A DNA stretch of 64,000 nt, taken from contig UQSB01000004.1 in assembly GCA_900543505.1 (NCBI GenBank), positions 1 through 64,000 of the forward strand, written 5' to 3'. Positions within the stretch are counted from its first letter, which is position 1. Every line of letters begins with the position of its first letter. The notes beneath the pieces were generated by a model, which worked only from the letters and a program-made list of their open reading frames with translations, did no database searches and was not told the DNA's origin. The DNA is from an uncultured Collinsella sp. Lineage in GTDB: Bacteria > Actinomycetota > Coriobacteriia > Coriobacteriales > Coriobacteriaceae. A program made the position numbers and the translations under genes. This document shows, in pieces, positions 25,001 to 33,320 of this stretch.

Positions 25001-25063
25001 TTTGTCTCAATCTGTAACAGGTGGGACCGAAAAACTCGGCTAGATGTTACAGATTGAGACAAA
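25001..25063. repeat. Tandem hairpin D2
   Basis: Arms TTTGTCTCAATCTGTAACA and TGTTACAGATTGAGACAAA are perfect complements. The loop is nearly identical to D1, while the G:C pair of the D1 arm is an A:T pair here, so pairing is preserved. The pair of hairpins fills the convergent gap between ATPase 2 and lacG. Confidence 0.75.
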
Positions 25064-25085
25064 CGGCTCCTGACCAGCCCAAAAA

Positions 25086-25129
25086 CAAAAAGACCGGGGG
25101 TGGCGCGCCGTGTGACGTGCCGCCCCCGG
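25086..25129 (-). terminator. Terminator of the lacEG operon
   Basis: On the minus strand, stem CCGGGGGCGGC with GCCACCCCCGG is followed by TCTTTTTG. Confidence 0.85.
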
Positions 25130-25183
25130 CTGAGAAATGGGGACAAGTTATGTGAGTTGGGCAATGCCGCTCGTCGCAAGCCG

Positions 25184-26623
25184 CTAGTCCAGACGACGGG
25201 TCTGCGCCACGTGCTTGTACCAGTATGCGCTTGCCTTGGGCGTGCGCTTCTGGGTTTCAAAGTCAACGTAGAAGAAGCCGTAACGCTTGTTGTAGCCATT
25301 GGTCCAGGAGAACTGATCCTGCAGGCTCCATAGGAAGTAGCCGCCCACGTTGACACCCACCTCCATGGCCTTGAGCAGCCAGCGCAGGTGCTGCTCGATG
25401 TAGTCGATGCGCGGCTGGTCGTCCACAAAACCGTCCTTGTAGGGGTCCTTGTAGCCCATGCCGTTTTCGGTGATGAAGATCTGCTTGTAGTTGGGGTAGC
25501 GCTGCTTAATGTAGACGAGCAGGTCGAACAGACCCTCGGGATAGATGATCCAGTCCCAGTCGGTGGTGGGGATGCCGGGCTTGTTCACGTGCTCGCCAAT
25601 GCCCTTGACGCGCCAGCGGCCGGTGCCCTTCTCGCCCGTACCGTTGTGGTGCAGGTCGTTCTCGCCGTCGTAAGCCTTGAGGAAGCGGCACTGGTAGTTG
25701 TTGACACCCAGGTAGTCGTTGTAGAGCGCGGCCTCGCGCATAATCTCGAGGTCCTTGTCCAGGATCTCGATGGTGCCGCCCGAGACGGCAGCCAGGCGGT
25801 TGGCGCACTCGAGGGTGTCGGGGGCATAGTCGCCGCGGAAGGTGGCGTCGAGCAGGAACTGGTTTTGCAGCACGTGCTCGTTGTTGGCGGCCTTGATGTC
25901 GGCGGGTTCGTTCTCGTTGAGCGGGTACTTGAACTCCAACGACTGAATGACGCCGATCTTGCCCTTAAAGCCGCCGTTGTGGAAGGCCAGCACCGCCTTG
26001 GCGTGGGCGAGCATCATGTTGTGCTCGCACTGGAAGGCCTCGGCCAGATGAGCTTTGACGCCACCGGGGAAGGTGCCCTCGATGTAGGTGTTGGAGGCGT
26101 CGGCCCAGATCTCGTTAAAGGTGAACCAGTAGGTTACCTGGTCGGCGTACTCCTTAAAGCAGAAGGTGGCAAAGTCCACAAAGGCGTCGATGGTCTCGCG
26201 GTTGAGGAAGTCGCCCTTCTCAAAGAGGGGCAGCGGCGTGTCGAAGTGATGCAGCGTGACAAACGGCTCAACGTGGTGCTTGTGGCACTCGGCGAAGAGG
26301 TCGTGGTAGAACTGGACACCCTCGGGGTTTATCTCTCCGGTGCCGTTGGGGAAGATGCGGCTCCAGGCGATGGAGAGACGAATGCCGTTGATGCCGAACT
26401 CCTCGCACAGCTCCAGATCGACGGGGTACTGGTTGTAGAAGTCGGAAGCGGGATCGGGGGAGAAACGGCCCTGGGCTTCCAGAAAATCGTCCCACGCGAC
26501 CTTGCCCTTACCGTGAGTGCGGGTCTCGCCCTCTACCTGGTAGGCAGCAGTGGCCCCGCCAAAGACAAAGTCCTCGGGAAACTGCGCGGGCGGGTTGGTG
26601 ACGCTAGCAGGATTAACGGACAT
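25184..26623 (-). CDS. lacG: 6-phospho-beta-galactosidase, GH1
   Basis: A 479-residue glycoside hydrolase family 1 enzyme that splits lactose-6-phosphate to glucose and galactose-6-phosphate. The sequence follows LacG closely: DFVFGGATAAYQVEGET, HGKGKVAWDDFL, HVEPFVTLHHFDTPLPLFEKGDFLNRE. The acid/base Glu is in TFNEIWA and the nucleophile Glu in ITENGMGYKD. DWDWIIYPEGL and FSWTNGYNKRYGFFYVDFETQKR are also LacG-like. It lies 66 bp after lacE and is probably co-transcribed with it. 6-Phospho-beta-glucosidase is the alternative, but the lacABC genes support lactose. Confidence 0.93.
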   Translation of the reverse strand: MSVNPASVTNPPAQFPEDFVFGGATAAYQVEGETRTHGKGKVAWDDFLEAQGRFSPDPASDFYNQYPVDLELCEEFGINGIRLSIAWSRIFPNGTGEINPEGVQFYHDLFAECHKHHVEPFVTLHHFDTPLPLFEKGDFLNRETIDAFVDFATFCFKEYADQVTYWFTFNEIWADASNTYIEGTFPGGVKAHLAEAFQCEHNMMLAHAKAVLAFHNGGFKGKIGVIQSLEFKYPLNENEPADIKAANNEHVLQNQFLLDATFRGDYAPDTLECANRLAAVSGGTIEILDKDLEIMREAALYNDYLGVNNYQCRFLKAYDGENDLHHNGTGEKGTGRWRVKGIGEHVNKPGIPTTDWDWIIYPEGLFDLLVYIKQRYPNYKQIFITENGMGYKDPYKDGFVDDQPRIDYIEQHLRWLLKAMEVGVNVGGYFLWSLQDQFSWTNGYNKRYGFFYVDFETQKRTPKASAYWYKHVAQTRRLD

Positions 26624-26647
26624 GATGATCCAATCGTTTAAATCGAA

Positions 26648-26679
26648 GGGCCAGCCGGTCTTGGATAGTCGGCTGGCCC
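26648..26679 (-). other. lacE-lacG intercistronic hairpin
   Basis: GGGCCAGCCG and CGGCTGGCCC form a perfect 10-bp stem with a 12-base loop between the two genes. No U-tract follows, so it is more likely an mRNA-processing or stability element than a full terminator. Confidence 0.6.
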
Positions 26680-26689
26680 TAAGCGTTAC

Positions 26690-28465
26690 TTACTTCGACA
26701 GCTGCTCGCTCACAAAGGCGAGAGACTTGTCGCCGTTCTGGGAGAGCTCGATGTACTGCTTACCACGGCAGGCGACGCACTTGTTGCCCACACGCTCGCA
26801 GTCCTTCTGCAGGTCGGCCAGGTAGCTGGCAGCCTGCGGGGCCAGGACGACCAGGTCAAAGTCGGGGAGCATGTCCACGTGGTTGCCATAGGCGTCGGCA
26901 GCGGTCTCAAGATCGATGCCGCGCTCCTTGGCGGCCTTGGCCAGCGCGTTGGCGAGCAGGCCCGAGGTGCCGCCGCCCTGGCAGAGCACGAGCACGCGCT
27001 TGCCGTTGAGGTCGCTGGCGGTCGTTGCCTCGGCAGCGGGTGCTGTGGAAGCGGTGGGGGCGTCGGCCTTCACGGCCTCGGCTGCGGCACCGGCGGCAAC
27101 GCTCTTGGCATCGGCCTTGCCCTGGAAGGCGTCGTTGAGCTTGGCGGCCTTCTCGGCGTTCTTGGCGGCGAGCTCCTCCTGGGAGATCTCGGCCTCCTCG
27201 GCGCACTTCTGGGCGTCATAGGCACGGAAGAACGGGTAGTACAGGGCAAAGTCGACGATCAGGATGATGGCGAGCATCACAAAGGCGAGCGGCTGGAAGC
27301 CCAAGCCCATGATGGTGCCGATGGGGCCGGGGACGGTCCAAGGCAGGGTGTACATAAAGCCGTTCATGCCCAAGAAGTCGATAAAGATCTTGAGGATCCA
27401 GATGTTGGCGATCGGAGCAAAGACAAACGGGACAAAGAAGACGGGGTTGAGCACGATGGGTGCGGCGAACAGCAGCGGCTCGTTGACGGCAAAGCACACG
27501 GGGACGATGGCTGCCTTACCGACGGCACGCATCTCCTGGGATTTGGCCAGGAAGCAGAACATAAAGACCAGGACGAGCGTGGCGCCGGTGCCGCCCATGC
27601 AGACGACGAAGTACTGGGCACCCTGGGTCAGGACAGCGGAAGCGTGCTGACCAGCCTGGAATGCAGCCAGGTTGTCGGTCATGTTGGCAACGAGGGCGGC
27701 GGCGATGGCGGGCTCGACGATTGAGGGGCCGTGGACGCCCACGAACCAGAAGAGGCTCATAGCGCCGTAGATGACGGCGAGGCCGATGTAGCCGTCGGCA
27801 GCGGTGAACAGGGGCTGGAACACTTGGATGACGCCCTGGGCAAAGCAGAAGCCAAAGGCAGCGCGGAAGACGATGTCAAAGACCCAAAAGACGGTGATGC
27901 AGACGGAGAAGGGGATGATGTCCTTAAAGGTCTGCGAAATGTTGGGCGGAACCTGCTCGGGCATCTTGACGGTGATGTTGCGCTTAATGAAGAACTTGTA
28001 GATGATGCCGGTCACAAACGCAGCGATGAAGGCGGTCAGCAGGCCCTTGGAACCAAGGTAGGTGGTGTTGAAGCCGCTGGCGGCGTCCGTGGCGATCGTG
28101 TCGCTCGAAAGGAGCAAGAAGCCGATGATGGCCGCGCACATGCACGAGATGAAGTTGATCTGGTTGTTCTTGGGCAGATCACGGTTCTGGGCGTCGGCGA
28201 AGTGCTTGGCCGTGGTGGCGGCGCAGGCGATGGCCAGGATGCCCATGGAGTAGTTGTAGCACTTCCACAGGGCGTTGTTGATGTCATCGGGCCAGTAGAA
28301 ACCCCAGATGTTGGGGACCGAGGCTACCAGGCAGAAGATGGACGAGAAGATGATGATGGGGATGACGGAGATAAAGCCGTCGCGGATCGCCTTGAGGTAC
28401 TTGTTGCGGGCGATCGCGTTGAAAAAGGGCTGACCCTTTTCGATGATGGCGATGAGTTGCTCCAT
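26690..28465 (-). CDS. lacE: Lactose-specific PTS EIICB
   Basis: A 591-residue fused membrane permease and phosphotransfer protein. The EIIC part begins MEQLIAIIEKGQPFFNAIARNKYLKAIRDGF and contains FWFVGVHGPSIVEPAIAA, GGTGATLVLVFMF and NEPLLFAAPIVLNPVFFVPF. An Ala/Lys-rich linker of about 60 residues leads to the EIIB domain with the phosphorylated Cys in VLVLCQGGGTSGLLANAL (Cys495). The closest family resemblance is LacE of lactobacilli and staphylococci. The EIIA partner LacF is encoded at 30042. AGGAG precedes the start. It is divergent from the LacI regulator, with shared operators between. Confidence 0.93.
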   Translation of the reverse strand: MEQLIAIIEKGQPFFNAIARNKYLKAIRDGFISVIPIIIFSSIFCLVASVPNIWGFYWPDDINNALWKCYNYSMGILAIACAATTAKHFADAQNRDLPKNNQINFISCMCAAIIGFLLLSSDTIATDAASGFNTTYLGSKGLLTAFIAAFVTGIIYKFFIKRNITVKMPEQVPPNISQTFKDIIPFSVCITVFWVFDIVFRAAFGFCFAQGVIQVFQPLFTAADGYIGLAVIYGAMSLFWFVGVHGPSIVEPAIAAALVANMTDNLAAFQAGQHASAVLTQGAQYFVVCMGGTGATLVLVFMFCFLAKSQEMRAVGKAAIVPVCFAVNEPLLFAAPIVLNPVFFVPFVFAPIANIWILKIFIDFLGMNGFMYTLPWTVPGPIGTIMGLGFQPLAFVMLAIILIVDFALYYPFFRAYDAQKCAEEAEISQEELAAKNAEKAAKLNDAFQGKADAKSVAAGAAAEAVKADAPTASTAPAAEATTASDLNGKRVLVLCQGGGTSGLLANALAKAAKERGIDLETAADAYGNHVDMLPDFDLVVLAPQAASYLADLQKDCERVGNKCVACRGKQYIELSQNGDKSLAFVSEQLSK

Positions 28466-28522
28466 GCAATGCTCCTAAGAGTCGGTGGGTTAGCAACGAT
28501 GGTAGCTTTTGGCGTTCGGTTG

Positions 28523-28549
28523 CCAAAATGTTGACGTTGCCATTTTGCG
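28523..28549. promoter_or_regulatory. Lac operator O1 for the LacI-family regulator
   Basis: CCAAAATGTTGACGTTGCC and the following ATTTTGCG are the inverse of the site at 28645. Read on the minus strand it gives ATGGCAACGTCAACATTTTGG. It sits about 60 bp upstream of lacE. Confidence 0.7.
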
Positions 28550-28644
28550 ACACAAAAAAAAGACGCGAACCAGTGGTTCCTATGCCTGCGAACCATCGAT
28601 TCCTTACGCGTAAACGTTTGAGCCGCCCGGTGGCTCTGTATTTG

Positions 28645-28669
28645 CGCAATGGCAACGTTAACATTTGGG
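28645..28669. promoter_or_regulatory. Lac operator O2
   Basis: CGCAATGGCAACGTTAACA followed by TTTGGG. The centre ACGTTAAC is palindromic, as expected for LacI-family sites. It matches O1 in inverted orientation, with the centres about 120 bp apart, which would allow looping. Confidence 0.7.
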
Positions 28670-28700
28670 CGACAAAAGCCGTTCGAGGAAGCAAGATTGT

Positions 28701-28731
28701 CGGTGAACGGTAGGTTTTAGGTGGTAAACGT
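28701..28731 (+). promoter_or_regulatory. GTRAACG repeat site c (lacE/lacI region)
   Basis: GTGAACG at 28703-28709 and GTAAACG at 28724-28730, direct, 21 bp apart. It lies between the lac operators and the LacI-family gene. Confidence 0.6.
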
Positions 28732-28822
28732 ATTGTGGGGGAGGTGTTGGATATACTTGAAGGCGTTCATTTGACTGCGTAGGGTGCCGCCAATGGCATC
28801 GTTGACATAGAAAGATCGACCT

Positions 28823-29827
28823 ATGGCCGCTGTTAAAAAATCGGTTTCCGTTAAGGACGTGGCGCGTCTCGCGGGCGTCTCGGAGCAGACGGTCTCGCGC
28901 ACCGTGCACGATTCGCCCAGCGTGCGCCCCGAGACCAAGGAGCGCGTGCGTGCCGCCATGCGCGAGCTGGGGTATCGTCCCAATTTTGCCGGTCGATCGC
29001 TGCGCCGCGGCAAGTTTAAGACCGTCGGTGTCGCCATGTTCAACATTACCGGCACCGGCAACCTCGACCGTATGGAGGGCTTTACCGCTGCGGCCGACAA
29101 ACACGGCTATGCCATCACCCTAACTAAAGTAGACGGGCATCCGTATACCCTCGAGAGTGCATCGTCGCGCATGAGCGCACTTCCGGTGGATGGCATGGTT
29201 GTGATCATGAATCGCATGCCGGCGGACTTTGGCACCTTCGAGCCGCTGCCCGGTATGCAGACGGTGCTCGTTACCATGCTGGAGCACCCGCTCTGTTCAA
29301 CGGTCGATAACGACCAGTTCGATTGCTCGCGCCAGGTGGTCGAGTACTTGCTGGTGCAGGGGCACAAGACCGTGCACTTTATCTCATGCCCCGAGCGCTC
29401 GCTTTCGGGCATGCAGCGCGAGGAAGGCTGGCGTGAGACACTGCGCGCACATGGTATTGAGCCGCCGCGACTCGTCCGTGGCGATTGGACGGCACAGAGC
29501 GGATATGCTGCCGGTCAGGCTCTAGCGGACGATCCGACCTGTACCGCCATCTATGCTTCCAACGATGCCATGGCCTACGGCTGCATTCGCGGGCTCGAGT
29601 CGCGCGGGAAGCGCGTGCCCCAGGACGTGAGCGTAGTGGGTGTTGACGATAGTCTGGGCGACATCGTGCCCGACCGTCGCCTGACCACGGTGCGCTTTGA
29701 CAACAAGCGCGTCGGCATGTGGGCTGTCGACAAGATTGCCGGCGCCGAGGGGGGTGCGTCTGGCGTGGAGCACATGCTGATCCCCGGCATGCTCGTAGAG
29801 GGTGATACGGTGCGCGATGTACGCTAG
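28823..29827 (+). CDS. LacI-family regulator of the lactose PTS genes
   Basis: A 334-residue regulator. The HTH is VSVKDVARLAGVSEQTVSRTVHDSPSVRPETKERV with hinge NFAGRSLRRGK, followed by a periplasmic-binding-like effector domain (ALPVDGMVVIMNRM, CSTVDNDQFDCSRQVVEYL, AIYASNDAMAYGCIRGLE, VSVVGVDDSLGDIV). It is divergent from lacE and upstream of lacF. Two matching inverted operators in the divergent gap support control of lacEG, and probably of itself. It resembles the regulator at 45788 in layout, but its operators differ. Confidence 0.92.
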   Translation: MAAVKKSVSVKDVARLAGVSEQTVSRTVHDSPSVRPETKERVRAAMRELGYRPNFAGRSLRRGKFKTVGVAMFNITGTGNLDRMEGFTAAADKHGYAITLTKVDGHPYTLESASSRMSALPVDGMVVIMNRMPADFGTFEPLPGMQTVLVTMLEHPLCSTVDNDQFDCSRQVVEYLLVQGHKTVHFISCPERSLSGMQREEGWRETLRAHGIEPPRLVRGDWTAQSGYAAGQALADDPTCTAIYASNDAMAYGCIRGLESRGKRVPQDVSVVGVDDSLGDIVPDRRLTTVRFDNKRVGMWAVDKIAGAEGGASGVEHMLIPGMLVEGDTVRDVR

Positions 29828-29887
29828 GGTGTGGACCTGTTTGGGTTGCCACTAATTGTGTTCGATATTGTTCGCATTGGTTTAAAA

Positions 29888-29917
29888 ACCGTTCACGGGC
29901 GAAAATCGACCGTTCAC
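29888..29917 (-). promoter_or_regulatory. GTRAACG repeat site d (lacF)
   Basis: ACCGTTCAC occurs at 29888-29896 and 29909-29917, the same orientation, 21 bp apart (that is, GTGAACG on the minus strand). It lies 125-150 bp upstream of lacF. Confidence 0.6.
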
Positions 29918-30041
29918 AGCTCGAAATTGCGTTTTGCATTGTTCTGTTTTGTTTGAATGTTAATGTTTCTGTCATACACAACGCAGCGCGTATGCCCGGA
30001 CGCGATGCTCTCCATTGGTTCATATGTGAAAGGAACGCAAT

Positions 30042-30380
30042 ATGGCGACCAAAGAAGAAATCTCGATGGTTGGATTCGAGATCGTCGCATACGCGGGTGA
30101 CGCCCAGACCGATCTGCTTGCAGCGCTCGATGCTGCTCGCGAGGGTGATTTTGAGAAGGCCGAGCAGCTGCACAAGGATGCCAGCGATGCACTTATCGGC
30201 GCCCACGACACGCAGACCAAGCTGCTTTCGCAGGAGGCCGGCGGCGGCGAGATGGAGATGACCTTCATCATGGCTCACGCTCAGGACACTCTCATGACCA
30301 CCATGATCCTGGAGAAGCAGACCCGCTTTACCATCGATGCCTATAAGCGCATCGCCGCACTCGAGGCTAAGCTCGCCTAA
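30042..30380 (+). CDS. lacF: Lactose-specific PTS EIIA
   Basis: A 112-residue all-helical EIIA of the lactose/cellobiose family. GFEIVAYAGDAQTDLLAALDAAREGDFEKAEQL is the conserved N-terminal block. The phosphorylated His is in MAHAQDTLMTT (His79), matching His78 of characterised LacF. It donates phosphate to Cys495 of LacE. It has its own upstream region and terminator and is separated from lacE by the regulator gene. Confidence 0.94.
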   Translation: MATKEEISMVGFEIVAYAGDAQTDLLAALDAAREGDFEKAEQLHKDASDALIGAHDTQTKLLSQEAGGGEMEMTFIMAHAQDTLMTTMILEKQTRFTIDAYKRIAALEAKLA

Positions 30381-30407
30381 CGAGCTCTCACAACCAAGTC
30401 CCCTTCC

Positions 30408-30444
30408 AAAAGCTCTGCCGCTACCCGCGGCAGGGCTTTTCTGT
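30408..30444 (+). terminator. Terminator of lacF
   Basis: Stem AAAAGCTCTGCCGC and GCGGCAGGGCTTTT with one mismatch and loop TACCC, followed by a U-rich end. Confidence 0.85.
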
Positions 30445-30453
30445 TTACCCGGC

Positions 30454-30500
30454 ACTTGGGGACGTTCCTTATCTGCCGGCAGTTTGGGACACTCCTGCCA
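30454..30500 (+). repeat. REP-like fragment related to GGGGACGTTC elements
   Basis: CTTGGGGACGTTCCTTATC and, further on, GGGACACTCC resemble the arms of the palindrome at 35684. No full inverted repeat is formed. Confidence 0.4.
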
Positions 30501-30574
30501 TGCATTCGATCCTTTGAGGATGGAAGAAACCGGGTCATTAGGTTTGCTGCGGTGCCGACTCGGTCTGTCGGTTA

Positions 30575-30728
30575 CAAAACTATGCCGGTTTACTACGATG
30601 AATCGCATTCTTTCAACTATGGAAAGAACAGCGTTATCAAAGCCGCAGGTAGAAAGCTTGTCATTTTCTGCTAATAGCAAATGTGGTCGGTCCTATCGGT
30701 TTTATCGTAGTAAACCGGCATAGTTTTG
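30575..30728. repeat. Palindromic element B with AAAGCCGCAGGT core
   Basis: Perfect 25-bp arms: the left begins CAAAACTATGCCGG at 30575 and the right ends CCGGCATAGTTTTG at 30728. The core AAAGCCGCAGGT begins at 30639, 39 bases after the left arm ends, as in elements A and C. It occupies most of the gap between lacF and the next gene; no ORF is present. Confidence 0.75.
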
Positions 30729-30844
30729 AAATGGCACTATTCGACTAGCAGCGTTATGGAGCTTCTGCACGCCCTCCCGTTCGGTTTTTCGATGGGTGGG
30801 TATACTTTCCACCGCAATACAGGCCGGAATGAGGAGGCATCCAA

Positions 30845-31858
30845 ATGCCGGATAACGGGTCAATACAAAAAAGAGACGCGCACGAGATGGCTCATGGGCG
30901 TCCTGTCCAGATAACCGAGCACACGACGGTAACCGAGCTGCAGCCCAGCCTGTCCGATGTCGTGTGCGCAAACAAAAAGCTGCAGATTGGCTTTATCGTT
31001 GCACTCGTGGTACTGGCGCTGCTGTCGGGCTTTGTGGCTCGTCCGCATTTTGCCGATACCAAAACATGGGACTCCACCATCGAGGTCATCGACCAAAAGA
31101 AGGGCAACGTTTTGGCGCTCACGACCTCGTGCGTGGCGCTGTCTGCGGGCATTACCGCGCTGCCGGGTGATACGGGAACGCCGGTTGCCGAGCAGCTCGC
31201 GCAGCTTTCGGGTAACTTGGGCATCGTGCTTGCCGTGCTCTACCTAGAGAAATATTTGCTCACGATTTTGTGGTCGGTTGGCTTGGGCATCTTAATCCCG
31301 TTTGCGCTGGTGCTCTTTGCGGTCTCGCTTGGCATTCACGGACGCTGGAGCACGAGCGCTGTCCTGCGCCGCGTGGCGACCCGCGTGCTGGTGGTTGCCG
31401 TGATCGGCATGGCCTTGGTGCCTGCAAGCGTATGGGTGTCGCAAAAGGTCGACGAGACGTATCGGGTGAGCATCGAAGCGGCCGAGCAAAAGGCGGCCGA
31501 CGCTGCGGGTGCGGCAGACGGCAATAGCTCCAAAACGAGCAAGAAAAAGTCCGAGTCCACAGAATCCAAGAACGTGCTTGAGCAGCTTGCCGACGGTGCC
31601 TCGGGTCTTGTCGCGTCGGTGACCAACGGCGCCAAACAGATGACCGATGAGATTGTGCAACAGGTGACCGATCTGATCGAAGGCGTCATCGTGATGATTG
31701 TGACTTCGTGCGTTATTCCATTGCTGGTGCTCGCGGCGTTTCTGTGGCTGGGGCACACGCTGCTGGGGATCGATATTTCCGGCCCGGCGAACTATTTAAC
31801 GGGACGTTTTCTGAGCGCTCCGTCCAAACATGCCAAGAAGAGCGGGCAGTCTGAGTAG
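30845..31858 (+). CDS. Polytopic membrane protein of unknown function
   Basis: A 337-residue protein. Hydrophobic segments lie at about residues 48-66, 125-163 (long enough for two helices), 177-196 and 280-308. Between the third and last is a Lys/Ser/Ala-rich soluble part (about 200-275). The C-terminus is basic. No family motif was recognised. GGAGGCATCC precedes ATG 30845. It sits alone between element B and a strong terminator, so a link to lactose metabolism is not implied. Confidence 0.75.
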   Translation: MPDNGSIQKRDAHEMAHGRPVQITEHTTVTELQPSLSDVVCANKKLQIGFIVALVVLALLSGFVARPHFADTKTWDSTIEVIDQKKGNVLALTTSCVALSAGITALPGDTGTPVAEQLAQLSGNLGIVLAVLYLEKYLLTILWSVGLGILIPFALVLFAVSLGIHGRWSTSAVLRRVATRVLVVAVIGMALVPASVWVSQKVDETYRVSIEAAEQKAADAAGAADGNSSKTSKKKSESTESKNVLEQLADGASGLVASVTNGAKQMTDEIVQQVTDLIEGVIVMIVTSCVIPLLVLAAFLWLGHTLLGIDISGPANYLTGRFLSAPSKHAKKSGQSE

Positions 31859-31892
31859 GCGGCAAAGCGATCTTTGGAAGATCAACCGTAAG

Positions 31893-31928
31893 AAGGGCGG
31901 CCGAGACACGTTCTCGGCCGCCCTTTTG
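31893..31928 (+). terminator. Rho-independent terminator
   Basis: 14-bp stem AAGGGCGGCCGAGA with its complement, loop CACGT, followed by TTG and T-rich sequence. Confidence 0.88.
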
Positions 31929-31963
31929 TTTGTTGAACACATGGTCGCTACGTCTGCGCCGGG

Positions 31964-31994
31964 CTCAAACGGTCGGCAATCAACCGTAAACGGT
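31964..31994 (+). promoter_or_regulatory. GTRAACG repeat site e (lacAB)
   Basis: TCAAACGGT at 31965-31973 and GTAAACGGT at 31986-31994, direct, 21 bp apart. The first copy deviates from the half-site at its first two bases. Confidence 0.55.
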
Positions 31995-31995
31995 A

Positions 31996-32070
31996 TTTGT
32001 TCAAAAAAGAACAAAGTTAAACAAATAATGGTTGCAACCTATGTTCGAATATGTTCAAATAAACATGAAC
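31996..32070. promoter_or_regulatory. GTTC/GAAC array upstream of lacA
   Basis: A perfect palindrome TTTGTTC-N6-GAACAAA (31996-32015) is followed by ATGTTCGAAT and ATGTTCAAAT in tandem (32041-32060) and the inverted AAACATGAAC (32061-32070). Five copies of the same half-site in 75 bp suggest a cooperative operator, possibly for a DeoR/LacR-type protein such as that at 22569. Confidence 0.5.
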
Positions 32071-32165
32071 AGTGAAGAACCGCACATTCAGATGCCCGGA
32101 CCTGAGCGCGATTCAACACTTCCAAACAGAAACTACGCACCTGCGTATCTCTCAAGGAGGATGTC

Positions 32166-32594
32166 ATGAGGGTTGTAATCGCTTCCGATGCCGACGGTAT
32201 GTCGATGAAGGAGTCCATCAAGGAGATGCTCATCGCTGACGGTCACGAGGTCGTCGACTATTCCGAGACCCCTGCTGCGGACTTTGTCGATTCCGCGACC
32301 GCCGTTGCCAAGGACCTGCTGGAGCACAAGGATTCCCAGGGCTTCGCATTCGATAAGTACGGCGTCGGCTCCTATATGGCCGCCGTCAAGATCAAGGGCA
32401 TGGTCGTCGCCAACATTTCCGACGAGCGTTCCGCCTACATGACCCGCGAGCACAACGGCTCGCGCATGGTCACCATGGGCCCGGGCGTTGTGGGCACCGA
32501 GGTCGCCAAGAAGATCGCCCGCGAGTTCCTGCGCGCCCAGTACGCCGGCGGCCGTCACCAGATCCGTGTCGACATGCTCAACAAGATGGCCTAA
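32166..32594 (+). CDS. lacA: Galactose-6-phosphate isomerase subunit LacA
   Basis: A 142-residue RpiB/LacAB-family subunit. It starts MRVVIASDADGMSMKESIKEML and includes GMVVANISDERSAYMTREHNGSRMVTMGPGVVG. With LacB it forms the hetero-oligomer that converts galactose-6-P (made by LacG) to tagatose-6-P. The catalytic Cys of RpiB is absent here, as expected for LacA. AAGGAGG precedes the start. Confidence 0.94.
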   Translation: MRVVIASDADGMSMKESIKEMLIADGHEVVDYSETPAADFVDSATAVAKDLLEHKDSQGFAFDKYGVGSYMAAVKIKGMVVANISDERSAYMTREHNGSRMVTMGPGVVGTEVAKKIAREFLRAQYAGGRHQIRVDMLNKMA

Positions 32595-32657
32595 CGAGAG
32601 CCACCGAGAACTCGAACTTCTATCTCAACTTGTGAATTCAGACGAAAGGACGTTCTG

Positions 32658-33182
32658 ATGAAGAAGACCATCGCAATCGGTTGCGACCATATCGTTACGG
32701 ACGAGAAGATCTATCTGGCCGACCGCCTGGAGCAGGCTGGCTACAAGGTGCTCGACTGCGGCACCTACAGCCACACCCGTACGCACTATCCCATCTACGG
32801 TAAGGCCGTGGGCGAGGCTGTTGCCAGCGGTAAGGCCGACTTTGGCGTGGCCCTGTGCGGCACCGGCATCGGCATCACCAACGCCGTCAACAAGGTTCCC
32901 GGCGCTCGCTGCGCCCTGGTTCGCGACATGACCTCTGCCCTGTATGCCCGTCGCGAGCTCAACGCCAACATCGTGGGCTTTGGCGGCAAGATCACCGGCG
33001 AGTTCCTGATGGCCGATATCATGCTTGCCTTCCTGGAGGAGCCCTACGAGAAGACTCCCGAGCACGACGCCCTGATTGCCAAGATTGACGCTTGCAATAA
33101 GGCCGACGCCGAGGCTCAGGCTGACCCGCACTTCTTTGACGAGTTCCTCGAGAAGTGGGACCGCGGCGAATACCACGACTAA
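32658..33182 (+). CDS. lacB: Galactose-6-phosphate isomerase subunit LacB
   Basis: A 174-residue catalytic partner of LacA. It has the RpiB fold with IAIGCDHIVTDEK, DCGTYSHTRTHYPIYGKAVGEAVASGKADFGV and the active-site Cys in ALCGTGIGITNAVNKVPG. It follows lacA by 63 bp with its own AAAGGACG. A hairpin at 33187 follows the stop. Confidence 0.94.
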   Translation: MKKTIAIGCDHIVTDEKIYLADRLEQAGYKVLDCGTYSHTRTHYPIYGKAVGEAVASGKADFGVALCGTGIGITNAVNKVPGARCALVRDMTSALYARRELNANIVGFGGKITGEFLMADIMLAFLEEPYEKTPEHDALIAKIDACNKADAEAQADPHFFDEFLEKWDRGEYHD

Positions 33183-33186
33183 GGGG

Positions 33187-33214
33187 GTTACGCGGTTTTA
33201 CCAAACCGCGTAAC
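33187..33214 (+). terminator. Hairpin after lacB (shared family with 35519)
   Basis: GTTACGCGGTTT-TACC-AAACCGCGTAAC, a perfect 12-bp stem without a U-tract. The same loop, flanking bases and downstream GTCGACGCTGC-like sequence recur after lacC copy 2, with paired changes in the stem. Terminator or 3'-protective role is inferred. Confidence 0.55.
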
Positions 33215-33236
33215 GGGTCGACGCTGCGCGCCGCTC

Positions 33237-33320
33237 AGGCACCCCATCTCGCCGCTCAAACCGTCGCTCGCGTACATGAAGTACGCGTCGCTCCTCTTTC
33301 GCGGTGATCTGCGGCACCTG
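33237..33320. repeat. Dispersed 84-bp element, copy 1
   Basis: The stretch from AGGCACCCCATCTCGCCGCT to GCGGCACCTG is almost identical to 62622-62706 after aguA. It carries short inverted ends (GGCACC/GGTGCC-like) and CGTAC/GTACG in the centre. Both copies follow the stop of a metabolic gene within 60 bp. The remaining 33321-33600 shows nothing clear. Confidence 0.75.

Noticed and set aside
24919..25070. CRISPR-like repeats
   Set aside because: Only two units, each palindromic with the same loop; there are no unique spacers and no cas genes.
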